The position numbers and the translations under genes are program-made. Shown here in pieces: positions 1 to 11,780 of a DNA stretch of 64,000 bases (the stretch's first letter is position 1; the number at the start of each line of letters is the position of its first letter). The stretch is from Buddleja alternifolia. Its lineage: Eukaryota; Streptophyta; Magnoliopsida; Lamiales; Scrophulariaceae. The stretch is taken from assembly GCA_019426215.1 (NCBI GenBank), contig CM033399.1:36403022-36467021 (forward strand), given 5' to 3'. The notes beneath the pieces were generated by a model. The model did not search any database. It saw only the letters and a program-made list of their open reading frames with translations, and was not told where the DNA came from.

Positions 1-24
1 TTAAGAATTTGATGAGGATGAATA

Positions 25-900
25 CTACCAGATTTGGAGCAAGTGACCATTGGAGGCGGGTGAAGGAGAAACGGGCAGAGGAGGGGGTGGTGGTTCGTTG
101 GATGTGGTCGGTGTATCATGAAGAAGGGTACGTCGAAGCTGAATAGGTGGGTTGTCATCGTCATTAGGCATGAGAAAGTCATATTTCGAAGATGGCGCAG
201 AGTGATGGAAGGAGGAGTAGGGAAAAACCGATTCATCGAAGACGACGTGATGAGATAGAATAATTTTATTGGAGGTAAGGTCGAGACAGCGGTAACCACG
301 ATGATTCGCCGGATATTCAAGAAATATATAAGCAGAGGAACGCGGAGCAACTTTATGAGGTGAAGTGGAAGATAGATTGGGGTAGCATAGACACCCAAAA
401 ACACGAAGATGAGAGTAAGAGGGAAAAGTGAGAAATAGAATTTCGAATGGGGTACGAAAAGAGAGGGTTGTGGTGGGTAGAAGATGAAGAAGATGACAGG
501 CCATGTGCAAAGCTTCAACCCAAAAAGAGGCGGGAAGTTGAGCTTGAAAAAGTTGAGTGCGAATAATATTATTTATAGAGCGAAGGGTATGTTCGACTTT
601 ACCATTTTGTTGAGAAGTGTGAGGACACGAAAAGCGAAATTGAATACCGCTAGTTTGATTTTTTTTTTTTGAAAAGTGGAATTGTCAAATTCCCGGCCAT
701 GATCACACTGAAAGGCCTTAATGGTTATATTAAATTGAGTTTTGACATAATTATGAAAAGTTGTAAAAACATTAAAAACATCAGATTTAGCACGAAGAGG
801 AAAAAATCATAAAAAATGTGAAAAATCATCCAAAAAAATAATATAGTTATAAAAACCATTAGTACTTAAAACAGGAGATCACCACAAATTAGAGTGAATA
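25..900 (-). pseudogene. Copia integrase remnant
   Basis: The clean frame at 25-510 encodes the end of a copia integrase core and its C-terminal GKGY-like region; recognisable pieces include LRVFGCLCYPNL and HHVVFDESVFPY, which in intact elements precede reverse transcriptase. Between 510 and 900 the catalytic core is present only as scattered fragments, for example a CDHGREFDN-like stretch near 690-715, broken by stops and frame changes. Integrase would insert the cDNA copy into host DNA; this one cannot be functional. Confidence 0.75.
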
Positions 901-902
901 AG

Positions 903-1493
903 CTAAAAAATAGATGGAGTACGAGAATTAGAAGAACTAAAAGGAAGCCTGCGATGCTTTCCTAACTGACAAGCGTGACATAAAGACGAATTACTAGGTT
1001 GACAATTAATGAAATTTCTAGAAGACAAAAACTTAAAAACAGAATCGCCAGGGTGACCGAGACGTCGATGCCAGATGAGAGGAGAGGTGACAGCGTGGGA
1101 GGAGAGGTTGAGAGTAGATGGAATGACTGGGTAGAGATCACCTTGACTTTCACTGCGAAAAAGACTAGTGCCCGTTTGAAGATCCTTCACAAAAAAGTCA
1201 AACGGATCAAACTCAATAGAACAATTGTCGTCACAAGTAAACTTTCTCACAGAGATAAGATTTTTAACTAACTTAGGGGAGACTAAAATATCATTAAGAC
1301 GAAGAGGGGAGGAAAGAGAAGGAAAAGAGGATTGACCAATATGGGAGACAAGGAGCACATCACCATTTCCAACCATTATATATTTAGATAATTCACAAGG
1401 TGCGAAAAACTTAAGATTACCTGGATGAGAAGTCATATGAGCATTTGCCCTGGTATCCATGTACCAATTGTCATCAGGTGGTTGAACATTCAT
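903..1493 (-). pseudogene. Copia protease and GAG-pre-integrase segment
   Basis: Residues about 10-25 read WYMDTRANAHMTS. This is the aspartic protease active-site region, normally DTGA followed by T or S; the aspartate remains but the essential glycine is arginine, so the protease is probably dead. The later part, WHRRLGHPG through CHACQLGKHRRLPF, is the GAG-pre-integrase zinc-binding HHCC region that precedes the integrase core. The frame closes where the integrase remnant begins, and the link to gag upstream (1494-1826) is interrupted. Confidence 0.8.
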
Positions 1494-1826
1494 TAAAGAG
1501 AACAGAGAAGCAAGCTCGATGGGTTGAGCGGGTGGTGCGGAGTGATTTGCATGTGTGAGCTACCCAGGAGTTGAATGAGGGGCATAGAAGGCCTAGTGGT
1601 GATGTGGGCCTGTTTGTTGGAGTGGAGGAGGCCCAAATTGAGTAGGGATGGGGCCGACATATTGTGGGTAAGTAGCAGCCGAATAGATGGACTGCGGTTG
1701 CGGGAATGGGCCTAAAAGGCTTGGTCCGCCAGGGAATGAAGAAGGAGCTAATGGGCCGCTAACTGAAGAGTGCTGGAAGTGGGCTGCTGGGCTTGAAGAG
1801 CCATAATTGGAGAAATGGGCCTGTTG

Positions 1827-2744
1827 CTACGAAAAGGGAGCTGCTGGACCTGCATTAGGATAAGGAAAAAATTGGGCCGGTTGTTGTGGGCCTGCATGCT
1901 CATTACGAAAGTGAGCAGAGTTTTGAGAAGAATTAAAATTATTTTGGGCTCCATAATTGGAGTTTCCGCCCATACCTCCACCACGATATGAGCCACGGCC
2001 GAAATTCCAACCTCGGCCCCATCCTCGACCTCGACCGTTATCATTATGAGAGTTGGATTGGGAATAAAGAAGAGTGGAGAAATCAGAATTGTTTGAAGGA
2101 GCAGGTTTTTGGTGTTCACGGTTTTCATGGAGAAGTAGCATATTTCGGGCTTGAGAGAAGTTGGGAAAGGGGGTTTTGTTTGTAATTACATCAATAATGC
2201 TATTGTAGGAGTCGGGGAGGTTGCTAAGAATTTGGAGGACGAGTTCTTGGTCCAAAATAGGATTATCGACATCTTTTAGATTTTCAGAAATACGTTTCAT
2301 ATCACGACAATAATCGGAGATAGATAAATTGCCCTTTTTCAAGTTACGAAATTTTTCTTGAAGGTGCAAACAACGGGAGGGTTTATTATTGGTAAAAAAT
2401 GAATGCAAATTATCCCATATTTGTTTGGAAGTATGACCATCGGCACTAACACTATCAAGAAGACTCGCATCAACAGAATTATAAATCCAAGTTTTGATTT
2501 TGGAATCGAGTGAAAACCAATCTTCATCGTCGTCGGATTTTGGTAAAGACGAGCCATTAATATGGCCAAGAACTCGATAGCTTCGACATATATCAGAAAA
2601 TATAGTTTTCCACAACTTAAAACGGGGGTGCTCTTCACAAAGTTTAAAATTAAAGAGATGAAAGACCGTATTGACGGCATAAGCAGGGTGAGATATGGCA
2701 TTGGTGGGAGGATTAGGCCGTTTTGGGGCTGTGGGATCCGTCAT
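1827..2744 (-). pseudogene. Copia gag (UBN2-type capsid) remnant
   Basis: About 305 codons from an ATG at 2744 (MTDPTAPKRPNPP) form a plant copia gag. It has a capsid-like region with the pattern LWKTIFSDICRSY, a QIWDNLHSFF segment, a SISDYCRDMKRI segment and LPDSYNSIIDVI. An arginine/glycine-rich nucleic-acid-binding tail (GRGRGWGRGWNFGRG) replaces a clear CCHC knuckle. The open frame extends upstream to 2858, but the ATG at 2744 fits gag starts better. Gag normally assembles the virus-like particle in which cDNA is made. The frame ends before protease, so no Gag-Pol fusion can be made from it. Confidence 0.8.
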
Positions 2745-2969
2745 AATGATAACGAGAAAGAAAGAGGAAAGAAACGAGATATAGAATATATAAGACCAGC
2801 ACTTACCATGAGTGGAAGAGGGAGAACCGTCCAAAGTGAGAGAGAAGAAGAGAGCCACAGGTACGAGGCTGTTTGAGTGGAAGAACGGCGCGACGCGGGG
2901 TGCCGGCTACTTTGAGGGAGGGGGAAGACAAGTAGGATCGTGAGGATGAGAGAAAGAATCCTTTTAGGC

Positions 2970-2977
2970 TGATACCA
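2970..2977 (-). other. Primer-binding site (initiator tRNA-Met)
   Basis: On the minus strand TGGTATCA directly follows the LTR end (AACA). It is complementary to the 3' end of plant initiator tRNA-Met, the usual copia primer for minus-strand cDNA synthesis. Confidence 0.85.
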
Positions 2978-3105
2978 TGTTAGATTATATAAAATCCCGT
3001 AGATTGCTTTGTATTATTCATGAAGTATATATAAGTACAATAGTCTTGACAAACAAGAAACTCTAATCTATATACATGGAAAGATATGATACACTATATT
3101 TAACA
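2978..3105 (-). repeat. 5' LTR of copia element (128 bp)
   Basis: The segment begins TGTTA and ends TAACA, a 5-bp terminal inverted repeat with TG...CA ends, and abuts the primer-binding site. An AT-rich TATATA run lies inside (around 3030), in the right place for a minus-strand promoter. At 128 bp it is short for a copia LTR. The outer boundary rests on the inverted repeat alone because the second LTR is outside the window. Confidence 0.7.
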
Positions 3106-4396
3106 GTCCAGAATATTTTTATTTTTTTTACTAAATTACCCTAGTTCTTACACTGGTTTCTTCGATTAAGCATTAATCAATTGTTTTGATAGAAATCTTT
3201 TTCTTTTTGATTTTTAAAATTGACAAATAGTGCATTAAGAATTTTACCTTTTCAATAATTAGTAATGAAATATTTTGTGGAAAGTTATTAAGTAATACCT
3301 TTTTTGACAACACTAATAAAGATGATGATTTCATGGTTACTTGCATCCACCTCATCTAAGGTATCATATTTTGGCAAATGCATCATCTGAATTAGACTTT
3401 GGCATCCGTCATACCTACGTGTAAAAAAATATATGTTCTACCCCTTTTATTCTTAATGTCTTCTTTTCTCACTCCATGTTCTGTGTATCACTTTTGTTCC
3501 TTTGCTTTTTTTCTTAAACAGAAAAAATAAAAATAAAATAGACATTAATCTTACAAATTTTTCAATTGAAAATATTTAACAAAATAATAGATTAATACTC
3601 ATTTTAAATAGATCTAACTTTTCAAATTTCGTTGAGTGGTTCGATAAGTATTATTTTTAGTGCGGCAAACAGGTTTCTAATAAAGTAGTAGTGCATTTAT
3701 TTTTTTTATAAACAATAAATAATTTATGTCTTTATAGATTTGTGTTATTGTCTGTTGGTATAAAGTATAAACCAAAATTTAAAATCATAAGGAGTTTAGT
3801 AACATGGTCCTGAATTTGGAGTTGATGACATCATAAGAAACCGAAGGAATTCTTCATGTTAATTAGTTGATAAGCTCGGCATTTCGTTGTTTATATTTAC
3901 TATAATTCTAACTATTTTAAATCATATTTTTCTGAGTGAATATCTAACTTTTTTTGAAAATATTCTATTTCTTATTCATTATCTCTCTATTTAGAAGGAA
4001 AAAAAAAAAGAAAATGAGAAAACAAGAATGAAAAAAATCAATGGCAAAAATGATAGTAAGTTATCTTCTGCACACAGGGGCGGTAGATGCCAAAATGGCA
4101 AACTTTAATACCTTAATGGATGTTCTTGTCAATTTCGGGGAGGTGGATGGAAATTAAATAACCCGATGATTTGAACTATCCAAAATTTCTGTGATGAGAA
4201 AAATATATATAGGAATACTTTCTAACATTTTCTTTGGGAAAGATATTATTCCCCTTTGATAAGAAGAAAGACGATCTGTTTTTACATTTTTAAATGAGAA
4301 AGTTACTAGAGTGTAGCGAAGAAAATGGTCAAAATTGATACTATATGGAGACCAAATATAGAAAAAAAGGGCAAAGTTTGATACTAAATCAATCCA
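3106..4396. other. AT-rich intergenic DNA
   Basis: No coding region, RNA gene or delimited transposon is visible. The sequence is AT-rich with homopolymer runs, including an A run near 4000. It is the pre-insertion neighbourhood of the copia element and the LINE. Confidence 0.6.
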
Positions 4397-4456
4397 TTAT
4401 GGGAGATTCTCTCTCTTTCTCTCTCTTTATGGGAGATTCTCTCTCTTTCTCTAGTG
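4397..4456 (+). repeat. 30-bp tandem repeat in LINE leader
   Basis: TTATGGGAGATTCT followed by CT-rich sequence occurs at 4397 and again at 4427, a period of 30 bases. Repeated 5' UTR units are common in L1-type elements, where the leader carries the internal promoter; that role here is inference. Confidence 0.7.
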
Positions 4457-5144
4457 GAGAGAAAAGTGTTCCACTCAACTGTAGTGGGTAATTGCTCCGC
4501 CAAAAGCTTGTCCCTCACAGCTGTGAGCTCTTCCCTTTTGTTGTGAATTCTCCATTTCAGCTTTATAGTTTTTGCATCTTCATCCTTTTACTCAGTTTCC
4601 ACATCTCCTTTTACACGAGTGGAGTGTGGGAAAATTCAGTTTTCAGTCTTCGTGCTTGTTTGTGGGAGTTGTTGGTTTAACCTGCTTCATCGGAGAGTGG
4701 GATTCAGCTTTTACCTCTGTTCTTCGATGGCCTTCAAATTTACAACTCTCAACCTTGTTACTGTCTCTTTCTTCCATATATCGGATGATACACGAGTGCA
4801 GTGAGGGAGTGCGTTTCTGATTCACGAAGTGGGAGTGAGAGAGATCCATTTATTTCTCTTCGGGTTTTGCTTGCGGAAGTTCTTGGCGCATCCATTCACA
4901 TCGGAATTCTGGATTTCATTTTGTGGATTTTTATCTTCTCTTTCGCTACTGGTCCCCGGGAACTTAGTTTCTCGGCCTACCTTTCTTTGTTTTAATTCTA
5001 GTTTCAGTTCTTTCTCTTTTTTTTTATCCTTACCTTTCTCTTTTTACTGTGGCAGTGTTCTTGCTAAGGAAGGGCTTTTCATTGTCTCTGATTGCGAGAT
5101 TGGTCGTAACAAAATTTCAGCCCTTGATTTGTGAAGTGGAATTT

Positions 5145-6758
5145 ATGGAGGATCAAATCAATAGGTTAGAACGGATCTCACTTACGGATATGGAAAAAAT
5201 TGAAATTGAGATACCGTCTGAGGTATGGCAACCAGGTAGTAACCCGTTTGACAGAGTTGTGGTGGGTCGTTTATTGTCTGGGTCTAGATTCAATTTTGTG
5301 GCGTTTAAAGATACCATGTTGAATGCTTTCAAACCAAGGAATCGTATTGATTTTGAAAAAATTGAAAATGGTCGGTTTCTTTTGAATTTTGAGAACCCTA
5401 ATGATATGGAAAAAGTGCTTGATGGGGGTCCCTGGTGCTTTGATAATGACCTTGTTATCCTTAAACTTCTTTCTGAGAATGACGATCCTCTTAATGTCCC
5501 ATTGGTATGGGTTGATTTTTATGTGCTGGCTAGGGGTCTCCCTATTAGTACGATGAATGAAATCATGGCGTCGTTTATAGGGAATTCTCTTGGAAAATAT
5601 CGATTCGCTGATTTAGCTAGGAATGGAGTGTCACGGGGTTCATCTCTCCGTATTCGGGTTAGTCTAAATGTTTCTAATCCTCTTCGTCGTGTCTCGTGTT
5701 TTAAAGCTGGATCGAATAACTATAACATTTCTTATTCTTATGAAAGGCTGCCTAATGTTTGTTATATCTGTGGTACCATGGGTCATATTTTTCAATTCTG
5801 CGAAGCCCCAAATAAAGCTGATTTCAAAAATTCAAAACAAGATTTTCCCTTTGGTCCATTTCTCCGGGCAGCTAACAAATTGAGCTACCCACTTAGTTCG
5901 GTAAGACGGGGTGGTGGCTCCTTCTCTCCTCGTCCTTCGAGTCCTTCACGCAGCTCTCAAGTTGACACTTGGCGTAAGGATACTCGGCAACAAGTTACAC
6001 GACCTGTCACTTTCTCGGGTAAATCCGTTGAGGGCTCTAAGGAAAAAGAATCCCATAATTCTTTTAATAAGCCTGCTCCTGTGGTTGAGTCCAACTCGGA
6101 TGGTCACCTAACCTTTTTGGCTGAAAAGGAAAAAACTATTCACACTTCTCTAGCCAGTCCTATGGTTTGGGAAAGAGGGACTACCTCTGCTTCTTCACCA
6201 CCTACATCGAAGAATGCCATTACTGTTGGATCTATAATCCCCATGGTCACGTCACCGGTCAAAATTGTTTCTCCTGGTATTCGAACTAACATAGGCCAGA
6301 ATCGACCTAAAGCCTCTGAATCTGAAAACACTCCCCTGGATCACCATCCTATCTCTGTTTTTCCTATCCAATCCCCAACGGGAGAAACTCAAGCTATTCA
6401 GGTTCTTCTCCAGTCATCTAATCCACCCGCATCACAGCGGTGCTTATTCAATGAGCCTAATGGAGACGATAATACGGGACCAGAGACCCCAAATCCACCC
6501 TCTTCCCCGATTTTAATTAACATTCCCCTAAAATTTGAGGTATCTCCAATTCGCAGTGGTAAAAAATTTTCAAAATCCCGTGGTAAAGCCAGATCGGCCA
6601 AACAGCTCACCCCACGTTCTTTGAAGCGTAAAATGCATGCTATCTCATCTGTGTCAGTGGAAGTTATTGAACCATTTCTTAAAAGGTCCAATGTTTCTAT
6701 TTCGGAAATTACCGAATCTCCGGCGGAGGCTGCTGTGCAGCCCCGCCAGTCCCCATGA
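5145..6758 (+). CDS. LINE ORF1 protein (DUF4283 + CCHC zinc knuckle)
   Basis: The 537-residue frame starting MEDQINRLERISL contains a DUF4283-type RNA-binding region (about residues 25-170, with GGPWCFDNDLVILK). A zinc knuckle CYICGTMGHIFQFC (CX2CX4HX4C, about residues 203-216) follows, then a long Ser/Pro-rich tail. This is the nucleic-acid chaperone and RNA-binding ORF1 of plant L1 elements, expected to coat the element's RNA. The frame stays open upstream to a GTG at 5049, but the ATG at 5145 fits the family. Its TGA stop overlaps the ORF2 ATG as ATGA (6755-6758). The frame is uninterrupted. Confidence 0.9.
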   Translation: MEDQINRLERISLTDMEKIEIEIPSEVWQPGSNPFDRVVVGRLLSGSRFNFVAFKDTMLNAFKPRNRIDFEKIENGRFLLNFENPNDMEKVLDGGPWCFDNDLVILKLLSENDDPLNVPLVWVDFYVLARGLPISTMNEIMASFIGNSLGKYRFADLARNGVSRGSSLRIRVSLNVSNPLRRVSCFKAGSNNYNISYSYERLPNVCYICGTMGHIFQFCEAPNKADFKNSKQDFPFGPFLRAANKLSYPLSSVRRGGGSFSPRPSSPSRSSQVDTWRKDTRQQVTRPVTFSGKSVEGSKEKESHNSFNKPAPVVESNSDGHLTFLAEKEKTIHTSLASPMVWERGTTSASSPPTSKNAITVGSIIPMVTSPVKIVSPGIRTNIGQNRPKASESENTPLDHHPISVFPIQSPTGETQAIQVLLQSSNPPASQRCLFNEPNGDDNTGPETPNPPSSPILINIPLKFEVSPIRSGKKFSKSRGKARSAKQLTPRSLKRKMHAISSVSVEVIEPFLKRSNVSISEITESPAEAAVQPRQSP

Positions 6759-9700
6759 GTATCTTAAGCTGGAACTGCCGGGGCCTTGGAGGGGCTCGGG
6801 TAGTTCAAGAGTTGACGGACCTCATCCGTCGTCATTGTCCTTTTTTAATTTTTCTGTCTGAAACTAAATTTGCTTCTTCGTCTTTCGATTCGCTTAAGTC
6901 TAAGTTAGGTCTCTTTGGTATTTGTGTTGCCTCTTCGGGTCTCTCGGGAGCTCTTGGGCTTCTCTGGGTCAAAGGTTTTGATGTTATTTTACAATCATTC
7001 TCCCGATCGCATATTGATGTTTCTGTTTATTCTTCCCCGAATTCGTCGGCTTGGCGATTCACGGGGTTTTACGGTAATCCTAAAACTTCTTTACGTAAAG
7101 AAAGTTGGAACCTTCTTAGACATCTTAGTTCTGGTCTCTTTTCTGCTTGGTTGGTCTGTGATGATTTTAATGAAATTTTTAATCCCAGTGAACAAGAGAG
7201 TCGTAATCTTCGGCCCCTTTGGCAAATGCGAGATTTTCGAGAAGCCCTATCTGATTCTGGCCTTCATGATTTAGGTTTCTTGGGTGACTCCTTTACTTGG
7301 TCTAATAACCATGATTTTCCCTATACGGTGCGAGCCCGTCTTGATAGGGGTTGTGCAAATTCGAAGTGGAGTGAGCTATTTCCTAAAGCTACAGTTTCGC
7401 ACCTTGAAGTTCTCCACTCAGACCACAGCCCTATCTTGATTAGTACGTCGCCAGCTTCTCTATCTATTTCTCCGAAAAAGGAAAAAAAGTTTCGTTTTGA
7501 ATCCGTTTGGCTGCGTAAGAGTGAATGTGAGGAGGTCATTAAAAAAGCTTGGGACCCTAGTTTGCATGATTCCAGTGGGGAAAAGGTTAGGGTTATTATA
7601 AAAAACTGTCGCATTGGGTTATTAAATTGGGATCATGGATCCTTGTCTCATAATAAAAAAAGAATTAAAGAGCTTGAAAAATCTATCATTTCTTTAAAGA
7701 AACAACAGATGGTAACGGCTGCCTCTAAACATGAGGAGTTCCAAGCCCGACGAGAGCTCGAAGAGCTTAAATCGTGCGAGGAAACCATGTGGAAACAGAG
7801 AAGTCGGGTACTTTGGATGAAAGAAGGAGATCGTAATACTGGTTTTTTTCATGCACATGCATCTAATAGGTTGAAATGTAATAGTATTGGAAAAATTAAG
7901 GATGCACAGGGCAATTGGTGCAATAAAGAGAAAGAGATCCATTCAGTCATAACCTCATACTTCCAACAAATTTTTTCATCAATAGAACCGGCACCTGGTA
8001 TTCTTAATGAAGTGTTGAACTCGGTCCAATCTCGAATATCTGATGCAATGAATAGTTCTCTCTGCAGCCCGTACACTTCTACGGAGGTTAAAATGGCTTT
8101 GAATCAATTGCATCCTCTTAAATCCCCAGGCCCTAATGGTATGTCTCCTATTTTTTTCCAGCACTTTTGGCGTATTGTTGGTAAAGATATCTCTTCGTGT
8201 GTGCTTGATGCCCTCAATAATAAGTTATTTTTCCCTAAATTCAACTACACTCACATCGTTCTAATTCCGAAAGTTGACAAGCCTGAATCTGTTTCACACT
8301 TCCGACCTATTAGTCTTTGTAATGTCGTTTACAAAATTATCTCTAAGTGTATAGCCAATCGGCTAAAACCTCTCTTAAACGATATTATTTCGGAATCACA
8401 ATCTGCTTTTGTCCCTGGTAGGCTTATAACGGATAACATTCTCATTTCCTATGAAATTAATCATTTTTTAAAAAACAAGAATTCTGGGAAGAATGGTTTT
8501 GCAGCTCTTAAACTTGACATGAGCAAAGCTTATGACAGAGTGGAATGGATTTTTCTGGAGAGGGTGTTGGTAAGGCTTGGTTTTGATAAAAATTTTGTTG
8601 ATCTTATCATGATGTGTGTACGATCTGTTACTTATTCTTTTATGCTAACGGGAAACCAATTTGGATATTTAGTTCCACAACGAGGTATCAGACAGGGGGA
8701 CCCGTTATCACCTTACCTTTTCCTAATATGTGCAGAGGTCTTTAGTTGTCTTTTACAGGCGGAGGAGAGGAAAGGGGAAATTAAAGGGATTAGTATTTGT
8801 CGAGGAGCGCCAGTCATATCTCACCTTCTTTTTGCAGATGATACTCTTATATTCACAGGGGCGGATGCACAGTCAATGTGGGCGATTAAGGAGGTTCTGC
8901 ATAAGTATGCATTAGCCTCAGGTCAGGAAATTAATTTACAAAAGTCATCTATAGTTGTGAGTAAAAATGTGCCGGAGGATCTTGCAAAAGGATTGGCGAC
9001 TATATTGGGGATTAAACTTTTGGCTAAGCATGATAAATATTTGGGGCTTCCCGCTGTGGTTGGTAGATCAAAGAAGGAGATTTTTGCGTCATTAAGGAAC
9101 CGGGTACATGAGAAAATCGAGGGGTGGAGCTCCAAATTCCTGTCAAAAGCGGGGAAAGAAATTTTAATTAAAGTTGTTCTTCAATCTATCCCAACTTACA
9201 CTATGGGATGCTTCCGCCTTTCTGATAATCTGATAAAGGAGATTGAATCAACATTGGCGAATTTCTGGTGGAACAATAGAGGTAGTAGAAAAATTCACTG
9301 GCTCTCGTGGTAGAAATTGTGTGAAAAAAAGGATGAAGGTGGAGTGGGTTTTCGAGAATTGAAAACCTTTAATTTAGCTATGTTAGCTAAACAAGGTTGG
9401 AGATTAATCCAAAATCCCAATAATCTTCTGAGCCGGTTGATTAAAGCCCGTTATTTCCCAGAAACAGATTTTTTATCGGAGGTATTGGGCTCCAAACCAT
9501 CTTATACATGGAGAAGCATGCTCGAGGCCCGACATATTATCCAACAGGGGAGTAGATGGAGAGTGGAAAATGGTGAGAAGATTAGAATCTGGTCTGATCC
9601 GTGGTTACCTCGCAAAACGTTTTTTCGTACCATTACACCGAACAGATTTTTACCGATGAATGCCAGAGTTAGCACACTTATTGACCAGGATACGGGATGG

Positions 9701-10867
9701 TGGAAGCAGGATTTAATTGACCGAGTTTTCTGCCCGGAGGATGCAGTTCTTATTAAATCTATACCACTTGGGTCGCGAAGGAATACGGATCGGCTTATTT
9801 GGAATTTTTCGAAGTCGGGTACATTTGCTGTCCCAAGTGCATATCACATGGCCAAGGAAATGGATAGGAGAGGTGTGGCATCTTCTAGTTGCACAAAAAA
9901 GGTTGCTAATTCTTGGCAATTTATTTGGAGAGCCCATGTCCCACCTAAAATTAAAGTTTTTGCATGGAAAGCATGCAAAAATGCCTTGCCAACTTCTTCC
10001 AACCTGAACAAGCGTAAAATTGATGTGTATAGCAGCTGCCATTTTTGTGATGCTGAAAATGAGGATCTTCCTCATATTCTACTACTTTGTCCCTTTGCAC
10101 GGCAAATTTGGGCCCTTATGGAAGTTCCGAACCACATTATTACAGGTATGTTGGAATCGATTGAAAGTTGGATGCGTCATTGTCATAAAGAGTTAGCCTC
10201 AGATCAATATGGATTATTTGTAACGATTATTTGGTTCCTATGGTACCATAGGAATCAAAAGGTTATGGAGAATAATGATATTCCTATTGATTCGTTGATC
10301 GCGAGGATCCGCTCCTTCAATCTTGCATTTCGGGTGTCGGAGGAGAATAGGGGATTACAAATTTTTGATACGACCCGTATGCATTGGTCCAATCCGACAT
10401 TGGGGCATGTGAAAATCAATTTTGATGGGGCTCAATTTCAGGAGCCGGTTGGTACGGGAATTGGAGTCATCGCCCGGGACTCGAATGGGGTATGTCTTGC
10501 TTGGCAACGTCGGTTCTTAGCCCGTCCTACCTCGGCTGAGGAAGGGGAAGCATTGGCTTGCCTTGAAGGCTTTCGTTTGGCGGCTTTACATGGATGGAGT
10601 AACGTGATTTTTGAGGGTGACTGCCTATCCCTCGTTCAGAAAATTAATTCACCATCGGAGGATTTATCCTCTGTGGGTCCTTTGGTTTCAGACATTCGAT
10701 TTTTTACTGCTTCTTTTAATTCTGTTAGTGTTTCTTTCATTCGTAGAACAGGCAATTGTGTTGCTCATTGTTTAGCTCGTGGTGCTCGTTTTTCATTGTT
10801 AGGGGATGCTTCTAACATCCCTAAGGATGTTTCACAGTTGATTTCGGCTGACTTGGAATTAATATAA
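6755..10867 (+). pseudogene. LINE ORF2: endonuclease, reverse transcriptase, RNase H; one in-frame stop
   Basis: The 1,370-codon frame begins MSILSWNCRGLGG. It encodes an APE-type endonuclease (residues 1 to about 230; WNCRG, ETKF, DDFNEIF, SDHSPI). Reverse transcriptase follows, with AFVPGRLITDN near 546, LKLDMSKAYDRVEW near 585, GIRQGDPLSPYLF near 645 and the catalytic FADD near 691. A zinc-binding RVT region (HFC...HILLLCPFARQIW, about 1095-1120) and a C-terminal RNase H (INFDGA, EEGEA, EGDC, NCVAHCLA; about 1225-1350) complete it. The protein would nick the target and copy the RNA by target-primed reverse transcription. A TAG at 9311-9313 (codon 853), in the conserved LSW-KLC segment just after reverse transcriptase, splits it; both sides stay in the same frame. 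Confidence 0.92.
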
Positions 10868-10892
10868 TCGTTGTGTTTCTTTTCAAAAAAAA

Positions 10893-11771
10893 GAAGAAAT
10901 ATCGATTAGAAAAGAAAATACTACTACAAAGACATTAGTTCAAAATGAACCCCTGTGGGCATCAAGCGATGAATTGACCACCGCTGTTGTGGTGGTGACT
11001 GGTGAGGTCTGTCCTGAAGGAATGAAAGAAAAATATGAGAGAGAAGGAAACAAAAAAAGAAAGAGAAGAAAATAAGTTTGAAATTGGGCCCAAGGTTTAG
11101 TTAAATCGAGGTGAAAAGGCGATTTACAGATTGTTCAACTTTTTGCTAAAATTGGATTAATCAAATTAGCTGTATACTATGCCAAAATTTCTTTGACAGG
11201 TTGAAAATTGATTTGGAGCTACTTAACTTGGTATCACAATTCATATAAAAAGCAATCAGTCCTTTTGCTAATATTTGATTTTTGGTACCTAAAATCATGT
11301 TGGTTGAATAATATGGATATTTATAACTATCTTTATATGATGAATATATATTTTGAAGACTCCCCCCTAATATTTATGAGCATTTTCTAAGAAAATGTGC
11401 GGAACAGCTTATGCTGTTATGTTATATATATATTGTCACGGGAAAATTTCATTTTCAGTCTCCCAATTATACGCCGAATTCGAATTTGGCCTCCCTGAGG
11501 TCTCTGCATTTATCCCTTTGAGATATAAAAAATGGTTGTATTAAAATAATTCAATAAATAACAAAACGAACACATTTTTCGACTGAAAAGGCACAAATAT
11601 ATTAACGAAATATGGTGAGTACTTATTTTTATTGCTTTTGTAGAATTTTTGTGAGGGAGTTGGATCTCCTTGTTTATCGTTTTAGTTTTATGGAAATAAA
11701 GAAGGGATGAGGGGCCCGAAAACACCCTCCCCTATAAGGTGGTTCCGTTAAAATAATAATAATAATAATAA
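10893..11771. other. Intergenic DNA with a MULE-terminus-like remnant
   Basis: No gene is visible. At 11440-11525 a segment starting GGGAAAATTTC and continuing CAGTCTCCCAATTATACGCC resembles the terminal repeat of the adjacent Pack-MULE (which starts GGGAAAATTTCACTTTTGG). No partner end was found, so it looks like one surviving end of a related element. An AAT/TAA microsatellite (about 11748-11775) directly precedes the Pack-MULE. Confidence 0.5.
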
Positions 11772-11780
11772 TAATTTTTC

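Larger units (their letters stand above)
1..3105 (-). mobile_element. Ty1/copia LTR retrotransposon, 5' half, runs off left edge
   Basis: Read on the minus strand from right to left, this stretch has a short LTR (2978-3105), a tRNA-Met primer site (2970-2977), gag, a protease/GAG-pre-integrase segment and the C-terminal part of integrase. This is the Ty1/copia order, with integrase before reverse transcriptase. Reverse transcriptase, RNase H and the 3' LTR lie beyond position 1. Stops and frameshifts separate every coding block, so the copy is not autonomous. The second target-site duplication cannot be checked because it is outside the window; the five bases flanking the visible LTR are GTCCA (3106-3110). 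Confidence 0.9.
4397..10892 (+). mobile_element. L1-like non-LTR retrotransposon (LINE), nearly complete
   Basis: A CT-rich leader, ORF1 (5145-6758), ORF2 (6755-10867) and a short A run (10885-10892) give the standard plant L1 architecture. The left end is set at the first copy of a 30-bp leader repeat and is approximate. No convincing target-site duplication was found next to the A run. ORF2 is interrupted by a single in-frame TAG at 9311-9313 and is otherwise open. The element is therefore a young copy that is probably dead because of one substitution, unless the stop is read through. Confidence 0.9.

Noticed and set aside
4240..10910. Target-site duplication for the LINE (AAGAAGAAA near 4260 and 10888)
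   Set aside because: The match is only nine A/G-rich bases that overlap the poly(A) region and is not extended by neighbouring sequence.
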